A stretch of DNA of 64,000 nt from NCBI GenBank assembly GCA_034004685.1, contig JAVEWG010000018.1, positions 6,445-70,444 of the forward strand. The letters are read 5' to 3'. Positions 8,756 through 18,981 of the stretch are shown here, piece by piece. The notes under the pieces are model-generated. The model saw only the letters and a program-made list of their open reading frames with translations, was not told the DNA's origin and did not search any database. This DNA comes from JAEUNX01 sp034004685. GTDB lineage: Bacteria; Pseudomonadota; Gammaproteobacteria; Burkholderiales; Rhodocyclaceae. The position numbers and the translations under genes are program-made. The number at the start of each line of letters is the position of its first letter. Positions within the stretch are counted from its first letter, which is position 1.

Positions 8756-10345
8756 TTAATGGTTCGGCCCGGCGCCCGAGCTGGCGTGGCCGGTGGTCAA
8801 GAACGGTATGGCCAGGACGACGCCCGCTACTGCGAGAGCAAACACTGCCATGGTCTGATTGAAGGCCACGATCTGGGCCTGGAGATTCACCTGCATGTCC
8901 AGCAGCATCAGGGCCTTGCGGGGCGCCACGGCCAAGGGCGTGCCCTGGCTGAGGAGCAACTCCCGAAACATGGCCAGGCGAGCCGAGGCCGCGTCGGCGA
9001 ACAGGCTGACATGGCGAATCAGTTCGCCCCGGCTGGTACCGTGAAAGTGAGCCACCGAAGTGGCAAACAGGGCGACCCCCAGGCTGCCCCCCAGCTGGCG
9101 GGCGAAATTGATCAAGCCGTTGCCCCCCGGCACCTGATCATGGCGCAGGGTTGCGGTGCTCAGGGCGGTCATGGCCAGCAGGCCCAACGGCTGACCCAGA
9201 CCCAGGCACAGCTGGGGGACGATGAAATCGGCGGCGCTTGAATCGCCGGTCAGATAGGAATGCTCCCAATAGCCAAGCCCTGCCAGCAGCGCCCCGGCGG
9301 TCACCAGCCAGCGCAGGTCCAGCCCGGGCATGGAAGACAGCTTGCCGGCCACGATGAAACCCAGGATGCTGCCCAGCATGAAGGGCATGATCGCCATCCC
9401 GGCCTGGGCGGCGTTGTAGCCATGGATGGTCTGGAGCAGCACCGGGAAGGCGAAGATATAGGTGGTGCCAGCCAGACCCACCATGGCCATGAGCAGCATG
9501 GACACCGTGAATTGCCGGTTGGCGAAGACCCGTACGTTGACCACCGGATGAGGGCAGCGCAGCTCGTGCCAGGCCAACAGGGCCAGGGCCAGGGGGCAGA
9601 CCATGCAATAGGCAACGATTTCCCGGGAAGCCAGCCAGTCCAGGTGTTCCCCCCGTTCCAACAGGGCCTGGAGGCACCCGACCCCCGCCGCCAGCAACAG
9701 CAGTCCGGCGAAGTCCACCCGGGGGGGCTTCTTGGCGGTCGGAGAATCCGGCACGTACATCAGGGCCAGCACCAGGGCGAGACCGCCAACGGGCAGGTTC
9801 ACATAGAAGATCCACGGCCAGGACAGGGTCTCCGTCAGCCAGCCCCCCAGGGGCGGGCCAATGGCGGGCCCCAACATCAGCCCCGTGCCCCAGATGGCCA
9901 TGCCGATGCCGACCTCCCGGGGTGGGAAGGAATCGATCAAGGCCACCTGGGCCGACGACACCAGACCCCCGCCGGCCATGCCCTGCACCACCCGCCAGAA
10001 CACCAGCCCCTCCAGTGAGGACGACATGCCGCACATCACCGAGGCGATGGTGAAGGCCAGCACCGACAGGGAAAAGTAGTTGCGGCGGCCGAACCAGTCT
10101 CCCAGCCAGCTGGAGATGGGCAGGACGATCACGCTGGCCAGGATGAAGCCGGTGGTGACCCAGGCGATTTCGTCCAGGGTGGCCCCCAGGTTACCCATCA
10201 TGCTGGGCACCGCCACGCTGACGATGGTCACGTCCAGGGTCAGCAGCACCGTGGCCAGGGTCACGGTGATGGCGATGAGATAGCGCCGGGCGTGGATCTC
10301 TTCGGGCCGGGCGGTGCGGGCGAGCCCGGGCAGTAGCGGCTTCAT
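8756..10345 (-). CDS. emrB: EmrB/QacA-type DHA2 MFS multidrug transporter
   Basis: A 529-residue MFS protein with about 14 predicted membrane helices, as usual for DHA2. Motif A is near GDWFGRRNYF. A helix-5 segment matching antiporter motif C occurs as GLMLGPAIGPPLGGWL. It is the proton-driven drug export subunit that works with the EmrA-like adaptor. Its start overlaps the RND pump stop by 4 nt, so an RND and an MFS pump share one transcript. The substrate is unknown. Confidence 0.95.
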   Translation of the reverse strand: MKPLLPGLARTARPEEIHARRYLIAITVTLATVLLTLDVTIVSVAVPSMMGNLGATLDEIAWVTTGFILASVIVLPISSWLGDWFGRRNYFSLSVLAFTIASVMCGMSSSLEGLVFWRVVQGMAGGGLVSSAQVALIDSFPPREVGIGMAIWGTGLMLGPAIGPPLGGWLTETLSWPWIFYVNLPVGGLALVLALMYVPDSPTAKKPPRVDFAGLLLLAAGVGCLQALLERGEHLDWLASREIVAYCMVCPLALALLAWHELRCPHPVVNVRVFANRQFTVSMLLMAMVGLAGTTYIFAFPVLLQTIHGYNAAQAGMAIMPFMLGSILGFIVAGKLSSMPGLDLRWLVTAGALLAGLGYWEHSYLTGDSSAADFIVPQLCLGLGQPLGLLAMTALSTATLRHDQVPGGNGLINFARQLGGSLGVALFATSVAHFHGTSRGELIRHVSLFADAASARLAMFRELLLSQGTPLAVAPRKALMLLDMQVNLQAQIVAFNQTMAVFALAVAGVVLAIPFLTTGHASSGAGPNH

Positions 10346-13300
10346 GGCCCCCCTCCATCCGGCGCCCCGTAGGCGCGGCAGAAGGCGGCCACNNNNNNNN
10401 NNNNNNNNNNNNNNNNNNNNNNNNNNNNNNNNNNNNNNNNNNNNNNNNNNNNNNNNNNNNNNNNNNNNNNNNNNNNNNNNNNNNNNNNNNNNGCCACCAC
10501 CAGCCCCCCCATGATGGCCACCGCCATGGGGCCCCAGAAAACCTGGCGGGTCAGGGGAATCATGGCCAGCACCGCCGCTGTGGCGGTGAGCACGATGGGG
10601 CGGAAGCGGCGCACGGTGGAGCCGATGATGGCTTCCCAGCGGCTCTTGCCGGCGGCTTCATCCTGCTCGATCTGATCCACCAGGATCACCGAATTGCGCA
10701 TGATCATGCCTGCCAGGGCGATCACCCCCAGGTTGGCAACGAAGCCGAAGGGGACCTGGAACACCAGCAAGGCCAGGGACACCCCCACCATGCCCAAGGG
10801 GGCCGTCAGGAGCACCAGCAGCGAACGGCTCAGGCTTTTCAACTGGGCCATCAGCAGGGTCAAAATGGCCAGAACCACAAAAGGCACCACCGCGGCGATG
10901 GACTTTTCCGCCGTCTGGGAGCCCTCGACGCTCCCCCCCAGCTCGATCCGGTAACCAGATGGCAGGGCCTGCCGGACATCCGCCAGGGCCTTGTTCACCT
11001 CGGCGGTCACCTCCGTGGGCAGGGCCCCGTCGGTCATGTCCGCCCGCACCGTGATGGCGGGCAGGCGCTCCCGCCGCCAGATCGCCCCCTCCTCCAGCAC
11101 CGGCACCAGCCTGGCCACCTGGGCCACGGGCAGATGGCGGCCATCGGCGGTGACCACCTGCAGGTCGGGCAGGCGGTCGAGGTGACCTCGGTCCGGGTCC
11201 GGGGCCCGCAGCAGCACCTCGATCAGCTGATCATCCTCCCGGTAGCGGGTCAAGGTGGTGCCCTGCTGCCAGCCCTTGAGGGCCTGGGCCACCTCCCGGG
11301 TACTCACCCCCAGGTGGCGGGCGCGGGCCTGGTCGATCTCCACCCGGATGCTCTTGATCTTCTCATTCCAGTTCAGGTTCACGTCCACCAGCCTGGGGTG
11401 GCGATCCATGACCGCCCTGACCTGGCCGGCGATGGCCCGCAGCGTGGAAATGTCCTCCCCCAGCACCCGGAACTGCACCGGAAAACCCACCGGCGGGCCG
11501 TTTTCCAGACGGAAGATCCGCACCCGCGCCGCGCTCAGTGCCCCATTGGCGGCCCCAAAGCGGGTCTCCAGGCGGCCCTTGACCGCCTCCCGGGCCTCGA
11601 TGCTGGGGGTGTTGATGACTATTTCGGCGAAGTTGTCGGCGAAGAGTTGCTGATCCATGGTCAGGTAAAAGCGGGGGGCGCCGTTGCCCAGATAGGACGA
11701 CACGTTCAACACCGCCGGATCGCCCCGCAGGCTTTCCTCGATGCGCTGCACCTCGGCCTCCACCGCCCGGGGGGACGCCCCTTCGGGGAGGGTGACCTGC
11801 ACCATCACCTCAAAGCGATCCGCCGGCGGAAAAAACTGCTTTTCCACGCCGAAAACGAAGGCCGCCAGGGCGATGGCGAAGGCCGCCAGGGTCGCCATGA
11901 TCACGCGCCAGCGGTGGCGCACGCACCAGGTCACCAGGGCGCGAAAGCGACGATAAAAAAAGGTGTTGTAGATGTCGCCGCCATGGCTGGCGGCCTTGGC
12001 CATCAGGCTTGGCGGATCCAGCAGCCGGTAGCCCAGATAGGGGGTGAAGATCACCGCCACGAACCAGGAACTCACCAGGGCGATGCCGATCACCGAGAAC
12101 AGGGAAAAGATGTACTCCCCCACCACCGAATGGGCAAAACCGATGGGGGCGAAACCCGCCACGGTGATCAGGGTACCGGTGAGCATCGGCCAGGCCGTGG
12201 AGGTATAGGCGTAGGTGGCCGCCTTGTAGCGGTCCCAGCCCTGCTCCAGCTTCACCACCATCATTTCCGCGGCAATGATGGCGTCGTCCACCAGCAGCCC
12301 CAGGGCGATCACCAGGGCCCCCAGGGAGATGCGCTGCAGGTCGGTGCCGGTGATCTTCATCACGATGAAGGTAATGGCCAGCACCACCGGAATGGACAGG
12401 GCCACCACGGTGCCGGTGCGCCAACCCAGGCTGAGGAAGGAAACCACCAGGATGATGGCGATGGCCTCCCCCAGGGAGGTGACGAACAGGCGGATCGACT
12501 GTTCCACCTTGTGGGGCTGGTCGGCCACGGTGTGGATATCGATGCCCACCGGCAACAGCTCGCCCAGGCGCCGGATTTCCCGCGCCAGGTTCTCCCCCAG
12601 GTGGATCACGTCGCCGCCCTTGTTCATCACCACCCCGATGCCGATGGCGGGCTTGCCGTCCACCCGCATCCGGGGGGTTGGAGGATCGGCATGGCCACGG
12701 CTCACCTGGGCGATGTCGGCCACCCGGATCTGGCGGCCGTTGACGGTGACCAGGGCCTCCCGGACGCTGTCCAGCGAATCGAAGGCGCCCCCTACCCGCA
12801 GGCGCAGGCGGTGGTCGTCGGTTTCCACGAAACCGCCGTCGGCCACCCCGTTCTGCTTGTCCAGGGCATCGGCCAGATCCCGGGGCGTCAGGCCCAGGGT
12901 GGCCAGCCGCCGGGGTGAGATCTCCACGAAGATCTTTTCTTCCTGGACCCCCAGCAACTCGACCCGCCGCACATCCGGCACCCGGCGCAGCTCCCGGGCC
13001 ATGTCCTCGGCCTGGCGGCGCAGTTCCGCCAGGTCGTGGCCGTCGGCGGTAAGGGCCACGATATTGACCATCACGTCGCCAAATTCCTCATTGGGAAAGG
13101 GGCCCTGCACCCCGGCAGGCAGGGTCTGGCGAATGTCCTCCAGCCTTCGGCGCACCTGGCGCCAGGACTCCGGCACCTCCGCCTTGGGGGTGTAATCCAG
13201 CAGGGTGACGAAGACCAGGGACTCGCCGGGACGGGATACGGAGGAAACGAAATCCACCCAGGGAGTGTCGTAGAGTTTCTTTTCCACCCGATCGGTCAGC

Positions 13301-13497
13301 TCCCGCTCCACTTCGCCGGCGCCGGCCCCCGGCCAGAGGGTGCGCACCACCATCACCTTGAAAGTGAAATCCGGATCCTCGGCACGGCCCAGGCCAAAAT
13401 AGGCCTGCACCCCGGCAATCAGCACCAGCACCATGAAAAACCGCACCAACCGGGGATGACTCAGGGCCCAGCCGGACAGATTGAAGGAATTGTTCAT
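10342..13497 (-). CDS. RND efflux pump permease (AcrB-like fold), interrupted by an assembly gap
   Basis: About 1050 residues if the 100-N gap is taken literally. Starts MNNSFNLSGWALSHPRLVRFF and has the RND layout: TM1, a large periplasmic loop (GDVMVNIVALTADG), and a TM4 proton-relay segment with LLVDDAIIAAEMM. The second half has a second loop and a TM10 segment GMIMRNSVILVDQIEQDE. The divergence from AcrB resembles the RND branch that pairs with VexC/MdtA-type lipoprotein adaptors. The gap removes the last membrane helix near the C-terminus. The start overlaps the adaptor stop by 4 nt. The frame is open on both sides of the gap, so I treat it as intact. Confidence 0.92.
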   Translation of the reverse strand: MNNSFNLSGWALSHPRLVRFFMVLVLIAGVQAYFGLGRAEDPDFTFKVMVVRTLWPGAGAGEVERELTDRVEKKLYDTPWVDFVSSVSRPGESLVFVTLLDYTPKAEVPESWRQVRRRLEDIRQTLPAGVQGPFPNEEFGDVMVNIVALTADGHDLAELRRQAEDMARELRRVPDVRRVELLGVQEEKIFVEISPRRLATLGLTPRDLADALDKQNGVADGGFVETDDHRLRLRVGGAFDSLDSVREALVTVNGRQIRVADIAQVSRGHADPPTPRMRVDGKPAIGIGVVMNKGGDVIHLGENLAREIRRLGELLPVGIDIHTVADQPHKVEQSIRLFVTSLGEAIAIILVVSFLSLGWRTGTVVALSIPVVLAITFIVMKITGTDLQRISLGALVIALGLLVDDAIIAAEMMVVKLEQGWDRYKAATYAYTSTAWPMLTGTLITVAGFAPIGFAHSVVGEYIFSLFSVIGIALVSSWFVAVIFTPYLGYRLLDPPSLMAKAASHGGDIYNTFFYRRFRALVTWCVRHRWRVIMATLAAFAIALAAFVFGVEKQFFPPADRFEVMVQVTLPEGASPRAVEAEVQRIEESLRGDPAVLNVSSYLGNGAPRFYLTMDQQLFADNFAEIVINTPSIEAREAVKGRLETRFGAANGALSAARVRIFRLENGPPVGFPVQFRVLGEDISTLRAIAGQVRAVMDRHPRLVDVNLNWNEKIKSIRVEIDQARARHLGVSTREVAQALKGWQQGTTLTRYREDDQLIEVLLRAPDPDRGHLDRLPDLQVVTADGRHLPVAQVARLVPVLEEGAIWRRERLPAITVRADMTDGALPTEVTAEVNKALADVRQALPSGYRIELGGSVEGSQTAEKSIAAVVPFVVLAILTLLMAQLKSLSRSLLVLLTAPLGMVGVSLALLVFQVPFGFVANLGVIALAGMIMRNSVILVDQIEQDEAAGKSRWEAIIGSTVRRFRPIVLTATAAVLAMIPLTRQVFWGPMAVAIMGGLVVXXXXXXXXXXXXXXXXXXXXXXXXXXXXXXXXXXVAAFCRAYGAPDGGGP
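10393..10492. other. Assembly gap (100 N)
   Basis: Exactly 100 undetermined bases inside the 3' end of the RND gene. A run of 100 N is a conventional scaffold placeholder, so the true length is not known. The missing part corresponds to the last transmembrane helix of the pump. Confidence 0.99.
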
Positions 13498-14549
13498 GGC
13501 CGCTGGCCATCCACCGCGCCTGGGGCCGTCGGGGCCACCTTGACCTTTTCGCCCTCCGCCAGCCGGTGCCCGCCGGCGGCCACGATGCGATCGCCCGCCG
13601 CCAGCCCCCCGCCGATCACCGCCCCCAGGTCGGCATAGCGCAGCACGCTCACCGGCACGAGGGTCAGGACGCCCTCCTCATCCAGCTTCCACACCGCGAA
13701 TCCCTGGTCCTTCTGGAACAAGGCCGTGGTGGGCACCACCAACTGGTCCGGGGCTGCCGGGCGCGGGAAGCGCACGCTGGCGCTCAGGCCCACCGGCAGG
13801 CGCGGCTCAGCCTCGGGCAAGGCGACCCGCGCGGCGTAGGTGCGGCTTGCCGGATCCGCGGCGGCGGCGATCTCCCTCAGGCGCCCCACCAGGCGCCGGC
13901 CCTCCTGGGCCCACAGGGTCACCTCCGCCGTGTCCCCCACCTTGAGTTCGGCCGCATCCGCCTCGGGCAGGGCCAGGGCCACCTCCCGATCCCCATCGGG
14001 GGCCAGGCGGATCACCGGCTGGCCCGCCGCCACCACCTGCCCGGCCTCCGCCAGCACGGCGGCCACGGTGCCCGCCCGCTCCGCCGTCAGGGTGGCATAG
14101 GACACCTGATTGCGGGCCAGGCCGGCCTGGGCCAGGGCCGCCTGATAGGCGGTTTCCCGGGATTCCAGGGCCGACTGGCTGATGAAATTACGGGTCCGCA
14201 GTTCCCGGTGGCGCTGGAGTTCCGCCTCGGCCTGGGCACGCCGCGCCTCGGCATCGGCAGCCAGCAGGGTGACATCGGCGGGATCCAGGCGGGCCAACAC
14301 CTGGCCGGCCCCCACCGGAGCGCCCGCATCCACCAGGCGCTGGGAAATCCGGCCGGCCAGGCGGAAGGCCAGTACCGTTTCATGGCGAGCGCGTACCTCG
14401 CCGCTGTAATCCCGCGCCCCACGGGACGGGTCGGCCCCCACCGTGAAGACCCGCACCGTCCGCGCCGGCTGGGGGGGCGGGGGGGGGGGCGCGCCGCAGG
14501 CATGGAGGAGAGGCAGGAGTAAGCAGCAGGCGAGCAAGCGGGGGTTCAT
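13494..14549 (-). CDS. RND efflux periplasmic adaptor (lipoprotein)
   Basis: A 351-residue adaptor with a lipoprotein signal peptide (LLPLLHAC, lipidated at about Cys18) followed by a proline run. The lipoyl, coiled-coil and barrel domains are in order: AGRISQRLVDAGAPVGAGQ, an Ala/Glu/Gln-rich hairpin (about 90-140), then ERAGTVAAVLAEAGQVVAAGQ. The membrane-proximal domain includes VVPTTALFQKDQGF. It links the RND pump to an outer membrane factor, which is not encoded in the operon. It overlaps both neighbours by 4 nt. Confidence 0.93.
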   Translation of the reverse strand: MNPRLLACCLLLPLLHACGAPPPPPPQPARTVRVFTVGADPSRGARDYSGEVRARHETVLAFRLAGRISQRLVDAGAPVGAGQVLARLDPADVTLLAADAEARRAQAEAELQRHRELRTRNFISQSALESRETAYQAALAQAGLARNQVSYATLTAERAGTVAAVLAEAGQVVAAGQPVIRLAPDGDREVALALPEADAAELKVGDTAEVTLWAQEGRRLVGRLREIAAAADPASRTYAARVALPEAEPRLPVGLSASVRFPRPAAPDQLVVPTTALFQKDQGFAVWKLDEEGVLTLVPVSVLRYADLGAVIGGGLAAGDRIVAAGGHRLAEGEKVKVAPTAPGAVDGQRP

Positions 14550-15208
14550 GACAGGGTGGTTCCGGTTTGGAGCAGGCCGTTGAGCAGCATGTCCAGATGG
14601 ATGGAAATGTATTGCTCCGGCGGGCAGTGGCTGCCGCAGGCCCGCAGGGGTGCGTTGTTCCAGACGACCAGCATCAGCATGGGCGCCATGATCACTTCGA
14701 TGGCGGCCTCCACCGCCACCGGCCGGAACTCACCCCGGGCGATGCCGCCCTCCAGCACCCTGCGGATCATCTGGCGGCCCCGCAGGACGATGTTTTCGGA
14801 GAAGTAGCTGGCCACTTCGGGAAAATTGCCGGCCTCGGCGATAATGAGCTTGTGCAGGGCCCCCAGCCTCAGGTCACTGTTGCAGTGCCACCAGTAGATC
14901 AGGATGTCCTTCAGCTGCTGGGCGGCGGAGCCGGCATGGCTCGCCAGCATGGCCTCGGCCTTGTCCACGCTGGGCAGCACGATGCCCCGCACCACAGCAT
15001 TGAAGAGGGCCTCCTTGCTGTCGAAATAGAGATACAGGGTGCCCTTGGAAACCCCGGCCCGGGCGGCCACTTCGTCCAGCCGGGTGGCGGCGAAACCCTT
15101 CTCGGTAAACAGGACCAGGGCCGCCGCCAGCAACTCCGCCGGGCGGGCTTCCTTGCGCCGCGCCCGCTTTCCGGCGGGCAAGGCGGTTCCGCTGCCCTCA
15201 TCCGTCAT
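14546..15208 (-). CDS. TetR/AcrR-family transcriptional regulator
   Basis: A 220-residue TetR-type repressor. The helix-turn-helix is at about residues 40-60 (LDEVAARAGVSKGTLYLYF), followed by a C-terminal ligand-binding domain. It is the first gene of the efflux operon and overlaps the adaptor gene by 4 nt, so it probably autoregulates the whole pump operon. A dyad at 15254-15273, about 45 bp upstream of its start, is a plausible operator. The inducer is unknown. Confidence 0.93.
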   Translation of the reverse strand: MTDEGSGTALPAGKRARRKEARPAELLAAALVLFTEKGFAATRLDEVAARAGVSKGTLYLYFDSKEALFNAVVRGIVLPSVDKAEAMLASHAGSAAQQLKDILIYWWHCNSDLRLGALHKLIIAEAGNFPEVASYFSENIVLRGRQMIRRVLEGGIARGEFRPVAVEAAIEVIMAPMLMLVVWNNAPLRACGSHCPPEQYISIHLDMLLNGLLQTGTTLS

Positions 15209-15481
15209 GGCCCATCTCCCTTGATCCTGAGGGCGAACATCCCGTCCATTCGCTGACTGACTATCCAGTCATTAATTCTACCCATCCAGGACCTACATGC
15301 GCAAGGAGCGCCAACGCCGGCACGTTGCAAGCAAGGGGGCCCAGGCGTGAAGCAAGCCATGGACCTATACCCACACGTTTCAATAATATATTCAGCAACA
15401 TGGTTGTGATGGGCTCATGGGAACGGCCCCTCGAACCAACCTACCAACGCTTCGCCCGTCCCGGATGGCTGCCCAGACCCC
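15209..15481. other. Divergent intergenic region between tetR and the hybrid kinase
   Basis: 273 bp with no supported gene. It contains the candidate TetR operator and an AT-rich patch (about 15372-15402, TTTCAATAATATATTCAG) that may be a promoter for the rightward signalling genes. Confidence 0.5.
15254..15273. promoter_or_regulatory. Candidate TetR-family operator
   Basis: TGACT (15258-15262) and AGTCA (15267-15271) form an inverted repeat with a 4-nt spacer. They are preceded by another TGAC, giving a TGACTGACT-ATCC-AGTCA arrangement similar to known TetR/AcrR operators. It lies upstream of the regulator gene. Motif-level evidence only. Confidence 0.45.
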
Positions 15482-18400
15482 ATGACCCAAGAGCCTGTTG
15501 AACACCCCCTGGCGCTGCTTGCCCTATGCACGGACGAACCGCGCCTGCAACGCCTGGAGCAGGCGCTGAAGCGCTCGGGGGTGGCCTGCCGGCTGGCGAC
15601 GGAAGGCGACTTGTCGGCAGCCGTGGCGTCCCTGGCAAGCAACCACCATGACCTCTGCCTGCTGGATGGCCAGCTCGATCCGGGGGCTTGCCTGCTCGCC
15701 CTGCAGCAGGCCCGGGCGCAAGGATGGCGGATGCCCCTGGTCCTCCTGGCCCCAGCCTCCGCTCCCGGAATCCAGGACCGCGCGCGCGCGCTGGGGGCGG
15801 CGGCCACCCTGGACCCGTGGGATCTGCCGCCCGCAGCCCTGGGGGCGTGTCTGAGCCTCGCCAGGCCCCTGGGCCATCAGATCCGGCGGATGGAAGGCAA
15901 GCGGGCCGCCCTGGCCCGCGCCAACGCCGAACTGCTCCGCCTGAAGGCCACCCTGGATGCCCACGCTATCGTCAGCGTGACCGATGCCGCCGGCACCATC
16001 CTGGAGGTGAACCCCCAGTTCTGCCAAGTCAGCGGCTACCGCCCTGAAGAAATCCTCGGCCGCAACCACCGCATCCTCAAGTCCGGCGAACACCCCGACG
16101 GCCTCTACCAGAATCTGTGGGCCGTCATTTCCCGGGGGGATACCTGGCATGGCGAAATCTGCAATCGCCGCAAGGACGGGAGCCTCTACTGGGTGCGAAG
16201 CACCATCGTCCCCTTTACCGACGGTGACGGCCTGCCCTACCGCTACATCTCCATTCGCACCGACGTCACCGCCATCAAGGCCAGCGAAGCCCGGATACGT
16301 CTGCTGGCCCAGGCGCTGGAAGCCAGCGGCGACGGCATCATCATTGCCGACACCCTCCAGCCCGACACGCCGCTTGCCTATGTCAACTCAGCCTTCGAGC
16401 GCATGAGCAGCTACCCCCGGGAGGCGCTGCTGGGCCGCAACGGCAAAATGCTGCTGGACACCGAAACCCAGCAGCCCGCCATTGCCGAACTTTCCCGGGC
16501 CCTTGACCAATGCCGCCCCATCCGGACCCTGCTGCGGCTCCGTCGCAAGGACGGCAGCCCGATATGGACCGACTTCTCCTTCGCCCCGGTGCGGGACGAC
16601 AGTGGCCGGCTCACCCATTACGTGGGCAGCGCCCAGGACCAGACCGACCGCATCGAGATGGAAGAGCGGCTGCGCCAGAGCGAGGAGCGGCTCAGGCGCA
16701 GCCAGACCTACGCCGAAATCGGCACCTGGGACTGGAACATCGCCACCGGGGAGCTGTACTGGTCGGAAAGCATCGCCCCCCTGTTTGGCTATGGCCCGAT
16801 GGTTGAAACCACCTATGGGAACTTCCTCGCCGCCATCCACCCCGAGGACCGCCCCTTGGTGGAAGAGGCCATACGGACGTGCCTGGAGGGCGGGAAAAAA
16901 TACGACATCGAACACCGGGTGGTCTGGCCCGATGGCACCGTGCGCTGGCTGCTGGAGCGGGGCGACGTCAGCCGGGATGCCCAGGGCAAGCCGCTGCACA
17001 TGCTGGGGCTGGTGCAGGACATCACCGAGCGCAAGCGCACCCAGGAAAAGCTCGCCGCCAGCCAGACCACCCTCACCCACGCCCAGCGCATCGCCCACCT
17101 GGGCAGCTGGACCCTGGATCTGGCCACCGGCGAGCTGGCGTGGACCGAGGAGGTGTTCCGGATTTTCGGACGGGACCGCAAGACCTTCATTCCCACCGCC
17201 CACTCCTTCCTCCAGACGGTCCACCCGGAGGACCAGGCCAAGGTCAAGGCCCTCACCACCCAGGCCCCCCGCAGCGGCCTGGCACCCCTGGTGGCCCGCA
17301 TCCGCCGCCCCGACGGCGGCCTGCGCTACGTCCAGACCATGGCCGAGCTGACCCTCAACCCCCGCGGCACCCCCACCACCCTGACGGGCACGGTCCAGGA
17401 CATCACCGAACTCAAGGAGGCCGAAGCCTTTGCCCGCAAGGTCAGCGAGCGCTTCCGGGATCTGGTGGAAACCAGCGCTGACTGGATCTGGGAGACCGAC
17501 GCCCTGGGCTACTACACCTACGCCAGCCCCCGCATCATGGATCTGCTGGGTTACCCGCAGGAAGAGGTGATCGGCCGCTCACCGGTCAGTCTCTTGATGG
17601 CCGGCGAAGCGGAACGCCTGGATGCCTATCGCCGCCATGTCATGACCGAGCGCATCCCCTTTATCAACAACATCCGCCGCTGCCGCCATCGGGATGGCCG
17701 CATCGTTATCATTGAATCCAGTGGCGTTCCCGCCTTCAATGCCCAAGGCGAATTCATCGGTTATCGGGGCGTGGACCGGGATGTCACAAAACGGATGGAG
17801 CGCGAACAGGAGCTGGAAGCCGCCAAGGCCGAGGCCGAACGGGCCAACCAGGCCAAATCCGCCTTCCTGTCCGGCATGAGCCACGAGTTGCGCACCCCCC
17901 TCAACGCCATCCTGGGCTTTGCTCAGCTCATGGGCCTGAACCGGGAACTCCCCCCCGACCAGCGGGGCAACCTGGAAGAGATCCTCAAGGCCGGCCGCCA
18001 TCTGCTGGACCTGGTCAACGAGGTGCTGGATCTGGCCAAGGTCGAATCCGGCAAGGTGGAGCTCTCCCTGGAGCCCGTATCCTTCGATGAACTGGCCCAG
18101 AGCACCATCAACCTGCTGCGCCCCCTGGCAAGCCAGCGGGACGTCAGCCTCCGCCTGGAGCCCCCCGGGGACGACCCCGTGTGGTTCCGCGCCGACCGCT
18201 TGCGGACCAAGCAGGTCATCGTCAACCTCCTGTCCAACGCCATCAAGTACAACCACCCCGGCGGCAGCGCCACCTTGCGCCTGGCCCAGATCGACGGCGG
18301 CCCCTTGCGGATTGAAGTGGCCGACACCGGGCCGGGCCTTTCCCCGGAAGCGCAACAAGCCCTGTTCCAACCCTTTCAGCGCCTGGATGGCACCCAAGAC

Positions 18401-18979
18401 ATCGAAGGCACCGGCATCGGGCTGGTCATCAGCAAACGCCTGGTAGAAGCCATGGGGGGCCAGATCGGCGTAGACAGCCAGCCGGGGGCCGGCAGCACCT
18501 TCTGGCTGGAACTGCCGGTGATCGATCCACCCCTGGCCGCCGCCCCGGCGCTGGCCCCCCCAGCCGAAATCCCGCCCCCCGGCCCCTTGGCGGGAGCCCT
18601 GCTCTACATCGAGGACAATCCGGCCAACCTGCGCCTGATGGAACAGATCGTTGCCGGTCAGCCGGGCCTGGCCCTGACCAGCGCCCAGACCCCCCGGGGC
18701 GGCCTGGATCTGGCCCGGCAGCTGCGCCCGGACGTGATCCTGCTGGACATCAATCTGCCCGGGATGGACGGTTACCGGATCCGGGAACGACTCCTCGCCC
18801 ATCCCTCCACCGCCGGGATTCCGGTCATCGCCATCAGCGCCAGCGCCATGCACGAAGACCTCCGGCGAGCCCGCCAGGCCCGCTTCCAGGCTTTCCTGAG
18901 CAAGCCCATCCACATTCCCCAGTTCCTGTCGACCCTCGAAGCCATCCTGCAGGGTCGGGACCCTCTCGCGGAGCGATAA
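15482..18979 (+). CDS. Multi-PAS hybrid sensor histidine kinase
   Basis: A 1165-residue soluble sensor. Residues 1-130 resemble a degenerate receiver ([11 protein letters not shown]). About five PAS/PAC modules follow, at roughly 150-270, 280-400, 405-525, 535-655 and 660-780, each with a signature such as [11 protein letters not shown]. Next are a HisKA domain with phospho-acceptor His801 ([13 protein letters not shown]), a HATPase domain ([21 protein letters not shown]), and a C-terminal receiver with Asp1089 ([11 protein letters not shown]). No membrane segment is evident, so it probably senses a cytoplasmic signal such as redox state or a ligand. The HD-GYP response regulator starts 2 bp downstream and is the likely output. 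Confidence 0.95.
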   Translation: MTQEPVEHPLALLALCTDEPRLQRLEQALKRSGVACRLATEGDLSAAVASLASNHHDLCLLDGQLDPGACLLALQQARAQGWRMPLVLLAPASAPGIQDRARALGAAATLDPWDLPPAALGACLSLARPLGHQIRRMEGKRAALARANAELLRLKATLDAHAIVSVTDAAGTILEVNPQFCQVSGYRPEEILGRNHRILKSGEHPDGLYQNLWAVISRGDTWHGEICNRRKDGSLYWVRSTIVPFTDGDGLPYRYISIRTDVTAIKASEARIRLLAQALEASGDGIIIADTLQPDTPLAYVNSAFERMSSYPREALLGRNGKMLLDTETQQPAIAELSRALDQCRPIRTLLRLRRKDGSPIWTDFSFAPVRDDSGRLTHYVGSAQDQTDRIEMEERLRQSEERLRRSQTYAEIGTWDWNIATGELYWSESIAPLFGYGPMVETTYGNFLAAIHPEDRPLVEEAIRTCLEGGKKYDIEHRVVWPDGTVRWLLERGDVSRDAQGKPLHMLGLVQDITERKRTQEKLAASQTTLTHAQRIAHLGSWTLDLATGELAWTEEVFRIFGRDRKTFIPTAHSFLQTVHPEDQAKVKALTTQAPRSGLAPLVARIRRPDGGLRYVQTMAELTLNPRGTPTTLTGTVQDITELKEAEAFARKVSERFRDLVETSADWIWETDALGYYTYASPRIMDLLGYPQEEVIGRSPVSLLMAGEAERLDAYRRHVMTERIPFINNIRRCRHRDGRIVIIESSGVPAFNAQGEFIGYRGVDRDVTKRMEREQELEAAKAEAERANQAKSAFLSGMSHELRTPLNAILGFAQLMGLNRELPPDQRGNLEEILKAGRHLLDLVNEVLDLAKVESGKVELSLEPVSFDELAQSTINLLRPLASQRDVSLRLEPPGDDPVWFRADRLRTKQVIVNLLSNAIKYNHPGGSATLRLAQIDGGPLRIEVADTGPGLSPEAQQALFQPFQRLDGTQDIEGTGIGLVISKRLVEAMGGQIGVDSQPGAGSTFWLELPVIDPPLAAAPALAPPAEIPPPGPLAGALLYIEDNPANLRLMEQIVAGQPGLALTSAQTPRGGLDLARQLRPDVILLDINLPGMDGYRIRERLLAHPSTAGIPVIAISASAMHEDLRRARQARFQAFLSKPIHIPQFLSTLEAILQGRDPLAER

Positions 18980-18981
18980 GC

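Noticed and set aside
11134..12918. 594-codon open frame antisense to the RND pump
   Set aside because: Shadow of the RND gene; composition is dominated by Gly, His and Gln with no motif.
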